Below the pieces are notes generated by a model that saw only the letters and a list, made by a program, of their open reading frames with translations, was not told where the DNA came from and searched no databases. The translations under genes were made by a program, and so were the position numbers. Shown piece by piece: positions 17,024 through 24,804 of a stretch of DNA of 54,216 nucleotides. The stretch is from JAJPXC01 sp964562375 (GTDB lineage: Bacteria; Bacteroidota; Bacteroidia; Bacteroidales; Muribaculaceae). The number at the start of each line of letters is the position of its first letter. The stretch's first letter is position 1. Location of the stretch: NCBI GenBank assembly GCA_964562375.1, contig CAZLSW010000014.1:1-54216 (forward strand), written 5' to 3'.

Positions 17024-17610
17024 AGATAGATCATTGGGTAATTTGAGGGGTCGAACGGGAAAATTCTAACCATGCCGTCAAGTCCCTTGGGTCGCTCATC
17101 ACGCCAGCCCAGGGTGCGTCGCCACATGTAAGGCAGTAGACCCCAGGCGTTTACTCTCACCCCGCGGCGGTATTGGTACAGCCCGAGACGGCCGTTGGAG
17201 CCGAGTTCGAGCACAAAAGCCGCCGGGGAGTATAGCCGGCCGCAGGAGGATTTGGTGTATAGCAGGCACTCAACTTGCCCGGGCTTGGACGTGTCTACCC
17301 CCAGGCCCAGAAGCGTGCCGCATGGAATAGAGCGGTCGGGGGAACGTACGATCACGATACGGTAAGTGGCTGTGGCTTGGCGCGTTGCCGAGGGCTCGCG
17401 CTCGATGGCCACGACCGCGCCGTCGGCGGTCATCTCCCAGATTCCCTCGAGGGGGAGCAGGGGAGCGGTGGACATTCGCTGCCGCACGCTGTCGACGGTG
17501 GAATATCCCCAAACGCGCGGTGATTTCGACGGCAACGACAACGAAGATTTCACAGCGGCAGTGGCCGTCATGGTAATCATCATCAATGTCATCAAAATCA
17601 ATCGCATCAT
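17020..17610 (-). CDS. Hypothetical secreted protein (second gene of DUF3078 operon)
   Basis: 196 residues with a Met-rich signal peptide (MMRLILMTLMMITMTATAA). The mature part has PLLPLEGIWEMTADGAVVAIER, a pattern seen at the start of lipocalin-like or extracellular beta-barrel domains of about 150 residues. A small-molecule or lipid-binding role is possible but unproven. It starts 18 nt after the DUF3078 stop codon and overlaps the next gene by 4 nt. Nothing else identifies it. Confidence 0.6.
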   Translation of the reverse strand: MMRLILMTLMMITMTATAAVKSSLSLPSKSPRVWGYSTVDSVRQRMSTAPLLPLEGIWEMTADGAVVAIEREPSATRQATATYRIVIVRSPDRSIPCGTLLGLGVDTSKPGQVECLLYTKSSCGRLYSPAAFVLELGSNGRLGLYQYRRGVRVNAWGLLPYMWRRTLGWRDERPKGLDGMVRIFPFDPSNYPMIYL

Positions 17611-17628
17611 CCTGTACCATGGTGAGTG

Positions 17629-19023
17629 TTAAGGAGTTGCGTAGGTGTAGGAGAACCCGAACGACAGGATTTCCTTCAGCTGCCACTTGTGCCATCGGGT
17701 ATCCACGGTGTAGGGCGTCGTGGAGTCGTAGCGCAGGTGAATGTAGAGCTTGGTGGAGATCCAGCGGTTGAGGGCGAAGTCGAATGTGTTTTCCCAGTCG
17801 CCCTGAGCGCTATGATAGTCGGTGAAGACGAAAAGGCGGGAGTTCCAGGTGATTTCGCGCGAGATTTTCACCATCATCTTGGCCTCGGCGCTGCTACCGT
17901 ATTGGCTCAACGTCTTGTGCCCCGGGTCGAGGCCGTAGCTCTCGGGGTCCATCTTGCTGTTGATCAACGTTTTGAGGTTGTAGCTAAGGGGGGAGATAGA
18001 GGCGTCGAAGGTGAATTTGCCACCGGGCGAGGCGTAGTTGTAGGTCATGCCGAGGCCTACGTTCAACTCGCCCGGCGAGAGGATGGCGGCTGTGAGGTCG
18101 CGGGTGTTGCTCTTGTAATTGTGGAGAAGCTGGGTCTTGAACTGGGCCGTGATTGAGTAGAACCAGCGCTTGGCAGCCTTGACGCCAAATTTGGAGTTGA
18201 CTTGGAAAAGATCCTCCGAGATTGAGTAGTTGCGGATTGAGTCGTCGGGTGCCGAGTTGAGGCCTAATTTGTACTGTATCGTGTTCTCAAACAGCAAGTT
18301 GGGATAGAACGCCGGATTCAGCTTCACCGAGTAGAGCAGGTTGAGCAACATGTTGAGGTTGTTGTTACCGCCCTGGTACCAGTTGGGGGAGATGTAGGCC
18401 TGGGAGAATTGCACGGAGCCGGCGAACGACTTGATCCAGTTGCGGCGCTGGATTACGGCGTCGGGCACGTCGTCCATGGCCTTTTTCTTGTCCACCGATA
18501 TCTCCTCGATGGTGATGGTGTACTTGGTGGGGTCGACCACGGCGCGATACTCCTTGGGCGGCTCGGGGAGGAACAGCGTGTTGTAGCGCACTTGGTCGGG
18601 GTGGTTAATCATATAGCGCTGACGCATCTCCCAAAACTTCTTGGCCGAGGCCAAACGGTCATCGACCCAGGCTGTAACAGGGCGAGGCTCAGGCGTTTGC
18701 AACGAATCGGGGATTGGCTCTTTGGTGCTGATTTTCAATTCGGGCACCGGGAATTGGGGTACCGAGTCGAAGATAATATAGTGGTCGTACACCACCGGAC
18801 CGTAATAGTAGCTTGGGAACATCAACCCGCTCACATCCAGCGTGGTATCCACCTCCAACGGTGGCACCACGGGCTCCACATTTTTGATCTGCTGGGGCCG
18901 CAGATATCGCCACGACGACTGAGCCACAGCGGTTTGGGCCATGAGAGCGAGCAAAATCACAATCGGTAGGGCAAGCGCTCCATCGAGTCGCTGTTGCCAC
19001 TTCGACATCCATTGTGCAATCAT
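17629..19023 (-). CDS. DUF3078 outer-membrane family protein
   Basis: 464 residues with a signal peptide (LALPIVILLALMAQTAVAQ). The C-terminal half begins at WIKSFAGSVQFSQAYISPNW and carries the NWYQGGNNNLN motif typical of DUF3078. It is followed by alternating hydrophobic strands that look like an outer-membrane barrel and a final aromatic-rich strand (LSFGFSYTYATP). The family is widespread in Bacteroidetes and functionally undefined. It leads a three-gene minus-strand operon. Its -7 box lies only 4 nt before the ATG, so the message may be leaderless; a second Met at residue 6 is an alternative start. Confidence 0.85.
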   Translation of the reverse strand: MIAQWMSKWQQRLDGALALPIVILLALMAQTAVAQSSWRYLRPQQIKNVEPVVPPLEVDTTLDVSGLMFPSYYYGPVVYDHYIIFDSVPQFPVPELKISTKEPIPDSLQTPEPRPVTAWVDDRLASAKKFWEMRQRYMINHPDQVRYNTLFLPEPPKEYRAVVDPTKYTITIEEISVDKKKAMDDVPDAVIQRRNWIKSFAGSVQFSQAYISPNWYQGGNNNLNMLLNLLYSVKLNPAFYPNLLFENTIQYKLGLNSAPDDSIRNYSISEDLFQVNSKFGVKAAKRWFYSITAQFKTQLLHNYKSNTRDLTAAILSPGELNVGLGMTYNYASPGGKFTFDASISPLSYNLKTLINSKMDPESYGLDPGHKTLSQYGSSAEAKMMVKISREITWNSRLFVFTDYHSAQGDWENTFDFALNRWISTKLYIHLRYDSTTPYTVDTRWHKWQLKEILSFGFSYTYATP

Positions 19024-19026
19024 GCC

Positions 19027-19056
19027 GCGAATTTAGCAAAAATTTCGTAAATTCGC
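19027..19056. promoter_or_regulatory. Palindromic divergent promoter
   Basis: GCGAATTTA (19027-19035) and TAAATTCGC (19048-19056) form a perfect 9-bp inverted repeat around 12 bp. Each arm contains a TAAATTCG -7 box pointing outward, one for the DUF3078 operon and one for the PatB gene, so the two promoters overlap face to face. Confidence 0.6.
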
Positions 19057-19064
19057 GACTGAAA

Positions 19065-19080
19065 GGGGGTGGAATCCCCC
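19065..19080 (+). promoter_or_regulatory. Hairpin in the patB leader
   Basis: GGGGG-TGGAAT-CCCCC lies 18 nt before the start codon and downstream of the proposed -7 box at 19048-19055. It could modulate translation; this is only inferred. Confidence 0.4.
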
Positions 19081-19097
19081 ACAAGATATTATCAGGT

Positions 19098-20267
19098 ATG
19101 GAAAAAGGATATGATTTTGACCATGAAATAGAGCGACGCGGCACAGGCGCGCTCAAACACGATTGCCTCACACAATTTTTCGGCCGCGACGGGTTGCAAC
19201 CGCTGTGGGTGGCCGATATGGATTTCGAGGTGTGCCCCCATATCATCGACGCCCTGCGCCGGCGTCTCGACCATCCCGTACTGGGTTATTCGGCCACGCC
19301 CGACAGTTACTGGACGTCGATTCGCTCCTGGCTCTCGCGTCGTCACGGTTTGCGCGTCGCCCCTGAGGAAATTACTTTCACCCCGGGAGTGGTCAAGGGA
19401 TTGGCCTTGGCTGTCAACTATTTCACTCGTGAGGGCGATGGTATCGTAATCCAACCTCCTGTGTATCATCCTTTTAAGATGGTTGTTGAGGGCAACAAGC
19501 GACGCTGTATCGAAAATCCCCTTACCGAAGACTACCGCATGGATCTCGACGCGCTGGAGCGAATCGTCCAGTGCGAGAAGCCCCGTATGCTCGTGCTGTG
19601 CAACCCCCACAACCCGGTGGGCATCCAATGGGACGAGGCCACGCTGGCCCGCTTGGCCGCCATCGCCCGCAAGGCCGGAATGGTGGTGGTGAGCGACGAG
19701 ATCCACGCCGACTTGATGCTGTGGGGTGGCCGCCACATCCCGTTTTTGGCCGCGGGAGAGGACGCTGAGGCCGTGGGCGTTATGCTCGGTGCCCCGTCCA
19801 AGACGTTCAACATCCCCGGCATGGTGAGCTCGTGGATTGTGGTCAAGAATCCCGAGTTGCGTGAAGGTTTTTTCAACTGGTTGGCTGCCAATGAGTTTAA
19901 CGAGGCTCCAATGACCGCGGTAATAGCCGCCGAGGCCGCATATACCCATGGCGAGAAGTGGCTTAACCAGTTGCTGAAATATATAGAGGGCACGGTGGAG
20001 GCGGTTGTGCAATACGTCGACAAGAATCTGCCTGGTATCAAGGCGATTAAGCCGCAAGCGTCGTTCCTCGTTTGGCTCGACTGCCGCGGATTGGGATTGA
20101 CCCACGCCCGCCTGATCGACCTGTTTATCAACCGTGCGGGCTTGGCGCTGAACGACGGCGCGATGTTTGGTACGCAAGGCTCGGGATTCATGCGACTCAA
20201 CGTTGCCTCGCCACGCCACCGCATCCTTGCCGCTCTCGAATCGCTCAAAAACGCCTTGCCCCGATGA
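19098..20267 (+). CDS. patB: MalY/PatB-type pyridoxal phosphate C-S lyase
   Basis: 389 residues from the ATG at 19098; the upstream in-frame stretch does not look like protein and runs through the promoter. Fold type I aminotransferase of the MalY/PatB group: WVADMDF (39-43), PPVYHPF (120-126), NPHNPVG (169-175), SDEIHADL (199-206) and the PLP lysine in APSKTFNIPG (Lys235). Family members cleave cystathionine or other Cys conjugates to a thiol, pyruvate and ammonia (EC 4.4.1.13). The next gene starts on its stop codon, so the two are co-translated. Group assignment firm; physiological substrate uncertain. Confidence 0.9.
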   Translation: MEKGYDFDHEIERRGTGALKHDCLTQFFGRDGLQPLWVADMDFEVCPHIIDALRRRLDHPVLGYSATPDSYWTSIRSWLSRRHGLRVAPEEITFTPGVVKGLALAVNYFTREGDGIVIQPPVYHPFKMVVEGNKRRCIENPLTEDYRMDLDALERIVQCEKPRMLVLCNPHNPVGIQWDEATLARLAAIARKAGMVVVSDEIHADLMLWGGRHIPFLAAGEDAEAVGVMLGAPSKTFNIPGMVSSWIVVKNPELREGFFNWLAANEFNEAPMTAVIAAEAAYTHGEKWLNQLLKYIEGTVEAVVQYVDKNLPGIKAIKPQASFLVWLDCRGLGLTHARLIDLFINRAGLALNDGAMFGTQGSGFMRLNVASPRHRILAALESLKNALPR

Positions 20268-20677
20268 TGCCTATTCTGATACTGCTGAGCGCGTTGGTGA
20301 TAGTGGGATTGGCCTGCTACATTCCCTGGGCTATCGCTCGCCGCCGCAACCCTGCCGAGACCGTGGTCAACGAGCCTCCCGAGGGGTGTTGCGGTCAGCA
20401 TCAGATATGCGAGCGCGACTCGCTGCTCTCGGCGGTTTCGGCCACTAAAGGGGAAGTGGAATACTTCGACGACGAGGAGCTGGACCGCTTTGCCGGGCGC
20501 GAGGCCGACGCTTACACCGACGAGGAGATTGAGGAGTTTCGCGACGTGCTTTTGACCCTGCAACCCGACGAGATCGCTCCCTGGGGCCGCAGCGTGCAGC
20601 TGCGCGGCATCACCCTCCCGTCCCCCGTCCGCGACGAGCTGCTCCTCCTGGTCTCCGACCTCCGCGACCACCCGTAA
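20264..20677 (+). CDS. Small membrane-anchored hypothetical protein downstream of patB
   Basis: 137 residues from the ATG at 20264, which overlaps the patB TGA (20265-20267); a second ATG follows at once at 20267. One N-terminal membrane helix (ILILLSALVIVGLACYIPW) is followed by a CCGQHQICERD segment that could bind a metal or form a disulphide. Then comes an acidic helical region (YFDDEELDRFAGREADAYTD) and a C-terminal EIAPWGRSVQLRGITLP motif. I do not recognise a named family. The ORF can be read further upstream but that part overlaps patB in another frame and is not credible. Confidence 0.7.
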   Translation: MMPILILLSALVIVGLACYIPWAIARRRNPAETVVNEPPEGCCGQHQICERDSLLSAVSATKGEVEYFDDEELDRFAGREADAYTDEEIEEFRDVLLTLQPDEIAPWGRSVQLRGITLPSPVRDELLLLVSDLRDHP

Positions 20678-20751
20678 GTGACATTCTAGTACCATTAAAT
20701 ACAGTTACGATAAAAAGTTTTTAATCTTGGAGCCGAAAACATGACAGAGAT

Positions 20752-21327
20752 ATGATTATGCAAGATATTAGCCTTATTCAGAACAAAATACTGGAGATTC
20801 GAGGCCAACGCGTCCTGCTTGACCGTGACATTGCCTCTATGTACGGAGTAGAGACCAAGGTGCTCAACCAAGCGGTGAAACGCAACCTGGAACGCTTTCC
20901 GGAAGATTTTATGTTCCAATTAACCGAAGATGAGAACACGGCTTTAAGGTCACAAATTGTGACCTTAAAGAACGGACGAGGTCAGCATTCCAAGTATACA
21001 CCTTATGCCTTTACCGAATTAGGTGTGGCTATGCTGTCAAGCGTCTTAAGGTCACCTATCGCCATACAAGTCAATATGGCGATAATGAGAGCCTTTGTGT
21101 TGATGCGCCAAAAGGTCACGGAGGCCCGCGAAACTCCCATAGCTCAACTTGAAAAGAAGATTGATAAATTAGCCGCTGAGGTCGAAGACATTCTGCGCGA
21201 CCAAAACGACACCAATGAAGAATTGCAGATGCAGATTGATTGTGTAAGCCAGGCTTTAGCCGATCTTCAAGCCAATAACAAGACCTTGCCTCCGCGTCGT
21301 AGAATAGGCTATATAACTGATAGTTAA
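20752..21327 (+). CDS. ORF6N-domain DNA-binding protein
   Basis: 191 residues. Residues about 5-95 match the ORF6N domain (ISLIQNKILEIRGQRVLLD, IASMYGVETKVLNQAVKRN, ERFPEDFMFQLT and YAFTELGVAMLSSVL). ORF6N and KilA-N domains occur in phage and mobile-element regulators and in many free-standing chromosomal genes of Bacteroidetes. A coiled coil (about 125-175) follows and the protein ends PPRRRIGYITDS. Base composition is clearly more AT-rich than the neighbours, which suggests transfer. No other phage gene is adjacent. The first ATG (20752) and the third codon ATG are both possible starts. Confidence 0.85.
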   Translation: MIMQDISLIQNKILEIRGQRVLLDRDIASMYGVETKVLNQAVKRNLERFPEDFMFQLTEDENTALRSQIVTLKNGRGQHSKYTPYAFTELGVAMLSSVLRSPIAIQVNMAIMRAFVLMRQKVTEARETPIAQLEKKIDKLAAEVEDILRDQNDTNEELQMQIDCVSQALADLQANNKTLPPRRRIGYITDS

Positions 21328-21406
21328 GTTCAGGAATGGTAACCTTAAGGATGGGTATCTTCTGAATGAGGGGGAGTAACTGCTTACGTGGGTTTTCCTA
21401 ATACCA

Positions 21407-21438
21407 TTTGCGAAAATTGCATAAATGTTGTAATTTTG
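21407..21438 (+). promoter_or_regulatory. Consensus promoter of the mini sorting-tail gene
   Basis: TTTG (21407-21410), 20 bp spacer, TAATTTTG (21431-21438). The start codon is only 10 nt further, implying a leader of a few nucleotides. Confidence 0.8.
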
Positions 21439-21448
21439 GGGCGATATT

Positions 21449-21808
21449 ATGAGAAAGACGACCCGAATACGAGCCTGGTTATTAGCTGTCGCGATGGCGA
21501 CGGCGGTGGGTGTCGCGGCCCAATCGACAGGCGCTCAGGCGTCGGGGCGTTGGGAAACCACCGACCCGACGAAGGCGCGACAGGGGGCCACGGTGGAAAA
21601 GGTGGAGGCCGACCAGCCGGAAGTGTGGGTAAAGGACGGGTACATCTACATCACAGCGCCAAGGGCTGTGACGATACGGATTTATTCCATTCTGGGTCAG
21701 ATGATTTCGCAGGAGGCGGTTCCTCCCGGCACGTTCCGCTTGCACGTGGCCTCGCGCGGTATCTACATCCTCAAAATGGGCAACGTCACCCGCCGCGTCA
21801 CCCTATAG
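21449..21808 (+). CDS. Mini protein made of a signal peptide and a sorting-type C-terminal domain
   Basis: 119 residues: signal peptide (MRKTTRIRAWLLAVAMATAVGVAAQ), a short polar linker, then a domain reading VWVKDGYIYITAPRAVTIRIYSILGQMIS and ending GTFRLHVASRGIYILKMGNVTRRVTL (given in parts). This is the pattern of the type IX secretion C-terminal signal, normally attached to a large enzyme. Here there is no passenger. The consensus promoter right before it says it is expressed, so it is not simply a gene relic. Possible roles are a surface anchor partner, a decoy for the sortase, or a remnant of a truncated gene. An overlapping longer frame (21388-21864) is rejected. Confidence 0.65.
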   Translation: MRKTTRIRAWLLAVAMATAVGVAAQSTGAQASGRWETTDPTKARQGATVEKVEADQPEVWVKDGYIYITAPRAVTIRIYSILGQMISQEAVPPGTFRLHVASRGIYILKMGNVTRRVTL

Positions 21809-21809
21809 G

Positions 21810-21835
21810 AGGCCAGCGTTCGACGGCCTTAAAAA
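21810..21835. terminator. Weak convergent hairpin
   Basis: AGGCC and GGCCT around a 10-nt loop lie between the mini gene and psd and are followed by TTAAAAATT. The stem is short, so the call is weak. Confidence 0.3.
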
Positions 21836-22504
21836 TTAGGGGTGAAGCTTGGCGACGGGGGTGATGCCGCCGGTGGTGGTTTCGCCTAATTTCACGAGGA
21901 TCTCGCTGTTGAGCGGCACGTAGATGTCGACTCGCGAGCCGAATTTGATGAAACCCATGTGCTCCTCGATGGTGACGTGTTCGCCGGGCTGCGCATAGGT
22001 GACGATACGGCGCGCCATGGCTCCGGCGATTTGACGCACGAGGATGTCTTGTCCCTCGGGCGTGCGAATCACTACGGTTGAGCGCTCGTTCTCGGTACTC
22101 GATTTCGGCAGATAGGCCGCAAGGAAACGTCCAGAGTGATGTTTTGCCATAATCACTTCGCCATCAACGGGATACCAATTGGCATGCACATTAAATACGC
22201 TCATGAACACCGAGATTTGCATCACCTCGCGCTTGAGGTATTCCGGCTCGTAAACCTTCTCGACGGCCACAACTTTGCCGTCGGCCGACGCCACGACCAG
22301 ATTCTTGGAGTCGCCGCGGAAACGGCGCCTGGGCGAACGGAAGAAGTTGACCACCAACAAGAAGAAGATGGCGCTCACCACCGTCAGGCCAATCGGGAAT
22401 CCGAGAGGCCGTATAAAAATCCAAGCCGGCACGTTGAGCACCAGCAGCACAGCCGCCAATCCGATTAGGATCTCAGTCCCTTCATGGTGTATTTTATAAG
22501 TCAT
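21836..22504 (-). CDS. psd: Phosphatidylserine decarboxylase family protein
   Basis: 222 residues, the short Psd form. Two N-terminal membrane helices (about 12-53) are followed by the catalytic domain: VASADGKVV, FMSVFNVHANWYPVDGEV (the His/Asn block of the family) and the self-cleavage site FGSRVD (Gly189-Ser190), where cleavage makes the pyruvoyl group. It converts phosphatidylserine to phosphatidylethanolamine at the inner membrane. In many Bacteroidetes a phosphatidylserine synthase gene follows directly; here the next gene is convergent, so psd stands alone. A good promoter lies 62 nt upstream. Confidence 0.92.
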   Translation of the reverse strand: MTYKIHHEGTEILIGLAAVLLVLNVPAWIFIRPLGFPIGLTVVSAIFFLLVVNFFRSPRRRFRGDSKNLVVASADGKVVAVEKVYEPEYLKREVMQISVFMSVFNVHANWYPVDGEVIMAKHHSGRFLAAYLPKSSTENERSTVVIRTPEGQDILVRQIAGAMARRIVTYAQPGEHVTIEEHMGFIKFGSRVDIYVPLNSEILVKLGETTTGGITPVAKLHP

Positions 22505-22565
22505 TGGTCGTGCAAATAGATGGCAAATGAGTGATTGTTTTTAGGCAATTGGATTATTTAATCGG

Positions 22566-22597
22566 CAAAGTTACACATTTTCTGCGAATTGTGCAAA
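22566..22597 (-). promoter_or_regulatory. Promoter of psd
   Basis: On the minus strand -7 TAACTTTG (22573-22566) and -33 TTTG (22597-22594) are separated by 20 bp. Confidence 0.8.
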
Positions 22598-22604
22598 TTA
22601 TTGC

Positions 22605-23094
22605 GTCTTTTAAGGTGATTTTCAGTCGTTTATGGGTTGAGTTTATGGGTTGCAGTAAATACTCACCGAATTTTCTTTCAACCACTAAAAACACGAAGAA
22701 TACTAATCTTTTTGAGAAAAGAGGTCGCAAACTTCCCAAAACACTATAGCCATCCGGCTGGTTTCGTGTTTTTGGCGAGTATACGAGCCGATTTTTCTCC
22801 TAATTCAAGTTTCTCAAGAGATCCAAGAAACCACTAATTTTCACTAATTATCACTAATTCAGAGCTTTAACTTTATTTCTTCCATTAATTTTGCTTTGCT
22901 GCGCAAAGAATTAACACCAATTTCGATACTTACCCCTACAGGGATTAGTGAAAATTAAAGAGCGTAGGCTCTCTAAAATTTATTGGTTCCCAAGCTAACT
23001 CATTGGTGCTCATTATTGTTAATTCGTGGTTTCTGACATAAAAAGATGTTCTCCTAATACGTTTCTCTTTCGTGTTTTTAGTGTTCTTAGTGGT
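22605..23094. other. AT-rich spacer with dispersed repeats
   Basis: No gene is supported. A segment at 22660-22711 (containing AACCACTAAAAACACGAAGA) recurs at 53478-53527, and an inverted variant lies at 23069-23095, so the spacer is bounded by inverted copies. Between them are ACTAATTnTCACTAATT tracts near 22833-22860. No terminator for the convergent side is clear. Confidence 0.5.
22660..22711 (+). repeat. Dispersed direct repeat (copy 1 of 2)
   Basis: About 50 bp from ACTCACCG through AACCACTAAAAACACGAAGA to AATCTTT, nearly the same as 53478-53527. An inverted related copy is at 23069-23095. Confidence 0.7.
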
Positions 23095-24762
23095 TCAATT
23101 TTCCTTTCGGTGAGCAGAGTTACCGGGTTGTATCACGATAATTTCGCGGTCGGGGAAATTGAGGTAACCCCAACGGCCGAAGCGCGTGTCGCTGATGTGG
23201 AGCGAGTCGGAGGGAAGGTATAATGTGTCAATTTGGGCCGACGATACGAGTCGCTTGATGATCTCGGCCCCAACTCCTTGAGCCTCACCGCTTTCCCCCA
23301 AAATCATGCGGTAACAGGTCCCGGGTGACACGCTGTCGCCCGGTATCCACATGTGCTCACAATATTCCCAACCGTAAATAGGCACGTCACGGTACAGGCG
23401 GTTACACTCCACCAGGACCTCCTGAGGGTTCTCCAATCCCCAAGATTCGGCTTTCGACACGATGATAATCCCCTCTTTGTCAGGACGATAGTACCAATGT
23501 AAGGATTCGGGGTGAATGATACGCCTCACCCATCGGTTATATAAAGTGTTAGAGGGCACATCCCCCAAAATGGCTATAATATCGTCGTGGGTCACAAAAT
23601 CGTCCACTACGGCTTGAATCGATTGGTTCATAGCTCGTTGCGTCTTCACAAGCCCACCGAGATGACATACAATAGCTACCCCGGCAAGCAGGCTCAGGCA
23701 GTAGCTCCACCGGGAGCGTCCAGGGCGACTGTCAAAAACCGGCATCCACAAGCGCACCAGCAGTACTATCGCTGTCAGGTCAACCGGCATCATTGAGCGA
23801 GGCAGCGCATGAACCATCAAAAGCACCACCAGCTGCACCGCCAATAGCGCCATCAAGAATCGGCTTTCCAGCCACCATCTTTTCACCCATCGCGGCTTAA
23901 AAATCGCCACAATCCCCACGCTGGCCACAAGTAACCATAAATCCTTGATATACAGCAGGAAAACCAGCATCGACGACAAGTTGAAAACATTTCCCTCGGT
24001 GGCTCCTCGCAGGTAATTTCCGGGAGCCGCCACCAGCAGCAACGTGCCCAGCCAGTAGCCGGCGACAAGCCATAGGGCACCGTCCAGGCGTAACCGGTTG
24101 TGGCGAGTCAAGTAATACACGCCAAAAGTGAGGGATAGCGGTGCGGAAAAGCCCTCATGGGTCCATCCCAGTGCGATGCCCAAGATGACAATCAGCGCCG
24201 ATTGCCACCATCGGAAACGTCGGCCCGTCCATCGTCGCCACAGCAAAATTGTCAAAAGCATTGCTGCGCCCGACCATAAGTAATTGGGACCAAGATTAAG
24301 GCTTGTCAACAGATTAGGAGCCTCGGCAAACAGATACACCGAACCCACAACCGCTATAAGATATGGCCACAACGAATTGATAACCAATCGCTTGGCTCCA
24401 AGCCATACAATAAGAATGAAGAACGCCAGCAGAACACAGGTGTTAAACGGGAAGAACCAGCGATAGGGTAACGGCCCTGAGAAAATTTGCTCCGCGGTGT
24501 GGGCCAGTGTTCGTCCCGACCACGTAAAGTAGTGGTTCCATTGCGAGCGGGCGACATCCCCAAGCGACTGTACCATCTCGTGATTGTCGCCGAAAAACCT
24601 GTGCCACACCGCCCGATAATACAACTCATCGTTCATCAGCACCACATCCTTGGCGTATAGCCACATCAGCACGCCCACCGCCGCCAGAAACAGGATAATG
24701 GTGGCGATTACCCAACGGCTGGGAGGTGACAAGAACTGGTGAACAGATGATTGGCTACTCAT
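23095..24762 (-). CDS. DUF6056-type multi-spanning membrane protein
   Basis: 555 residues from the ATG at 24762; the longer frame would run back into the rnpB promoter. About ten to twelve membrane segments, starting WVIATIILFLAAVGVLMWL. After helix 1 a conserved periplasmic loop reads NDELYYRAVW then SWxxxTWSGRTLAHTAEQI-like text, the DUF6056 pattern shared with GT-C-fold membrane glycosyltransferases. The C-terminal 130 residues form a soluble domain with SNTLYNRWVRRIIHP. A role in transfer of lipid-linked sugars to envelope polymers is plausible from family style but not shown. Its -7 box TAACTTTG (24778-24771) ends 8 nt before the ATG, suggesting a nearly leaderless mRNA. Confidence 0.75.
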   Translation of the reverse strand: MSSQSSVHQFLSPPSRWVIATIILFLAAVGVLMWLYAKDVVLMNDELYYRAVWHRFFGDNHEMVQSLGDVARSQWNHYFTWSGRTLAHTAEQIFSGPLPYRWFFPFNTCVLLAFFILIVWLGAKRLVINSLWPYLIAVVGSVYLFAEAPNLLTSLNLGPNYLWSGAAMLLTILLWRRWTGRRFRWWQSALIVILGIALGWTHEGFSAPLSLTFGVYYLTRHNRLRLDGALWLVAGYWLGTLLLVAAPGNYLRGATEGNVFNLSSMLVFLLYIKDLWLLVASVGIVAIFKPRWVKRWWLESRFLMALLAVQLVVLLMVHALPRSMMPVDLTAIVLLVRLWMPVFDSRPGRSRWSYCLSLLAGVAIVCHLGGLVKTQRAMNQSIQAVVDDFVTHDDIIAILGDVPSNTLYNRWVRRIIHPESLHWYYRPDKEGIIIVSKAESWGLENPQEVLVECNRLYRDVPIYGWEYCEHMWIPGDSVSPGTCYRMILGESGEAQGVGAEIIKRLVSSAQIDTLYLPSDSLHISDTRFGRWGYLNFPDREIIVIQPGNSAHRKEN

Positions 24763-24770
24763 AGCGGTGG

Positions 24771-24778
24771 CAAAGTTA
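24771..24778 (-). promoter_or_regulatory. -7 box of the DUF6056 gene
   Basis: TAACTTTG on the minus strand, 8 nt before the ATG. The -33 is unclear. Confidence 0.55.
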
Positions 24779-24791
24779 CGGAAATTTTTTG

Positions 24792-24799
24792 TATCTTCG
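24792..24799 (+). promoter_or_regulatory. -7 box of rnpB
   Basis: TATCTTCG, placing the transcript start near 24805, just before the P1 helix. A -33 box is not obvious. Confidence 0.6.
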
Positions 24800-24804
24800 C
24801 GACA

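Noticed and set aside
21388..21864. Alternative 158-residue ORF over the mini sorting-tail gene.
   Set aside because: Its translation is low-complexity and starts before the consensus promoter; the frame at 21449 gives a signal peptide and a tail domain.
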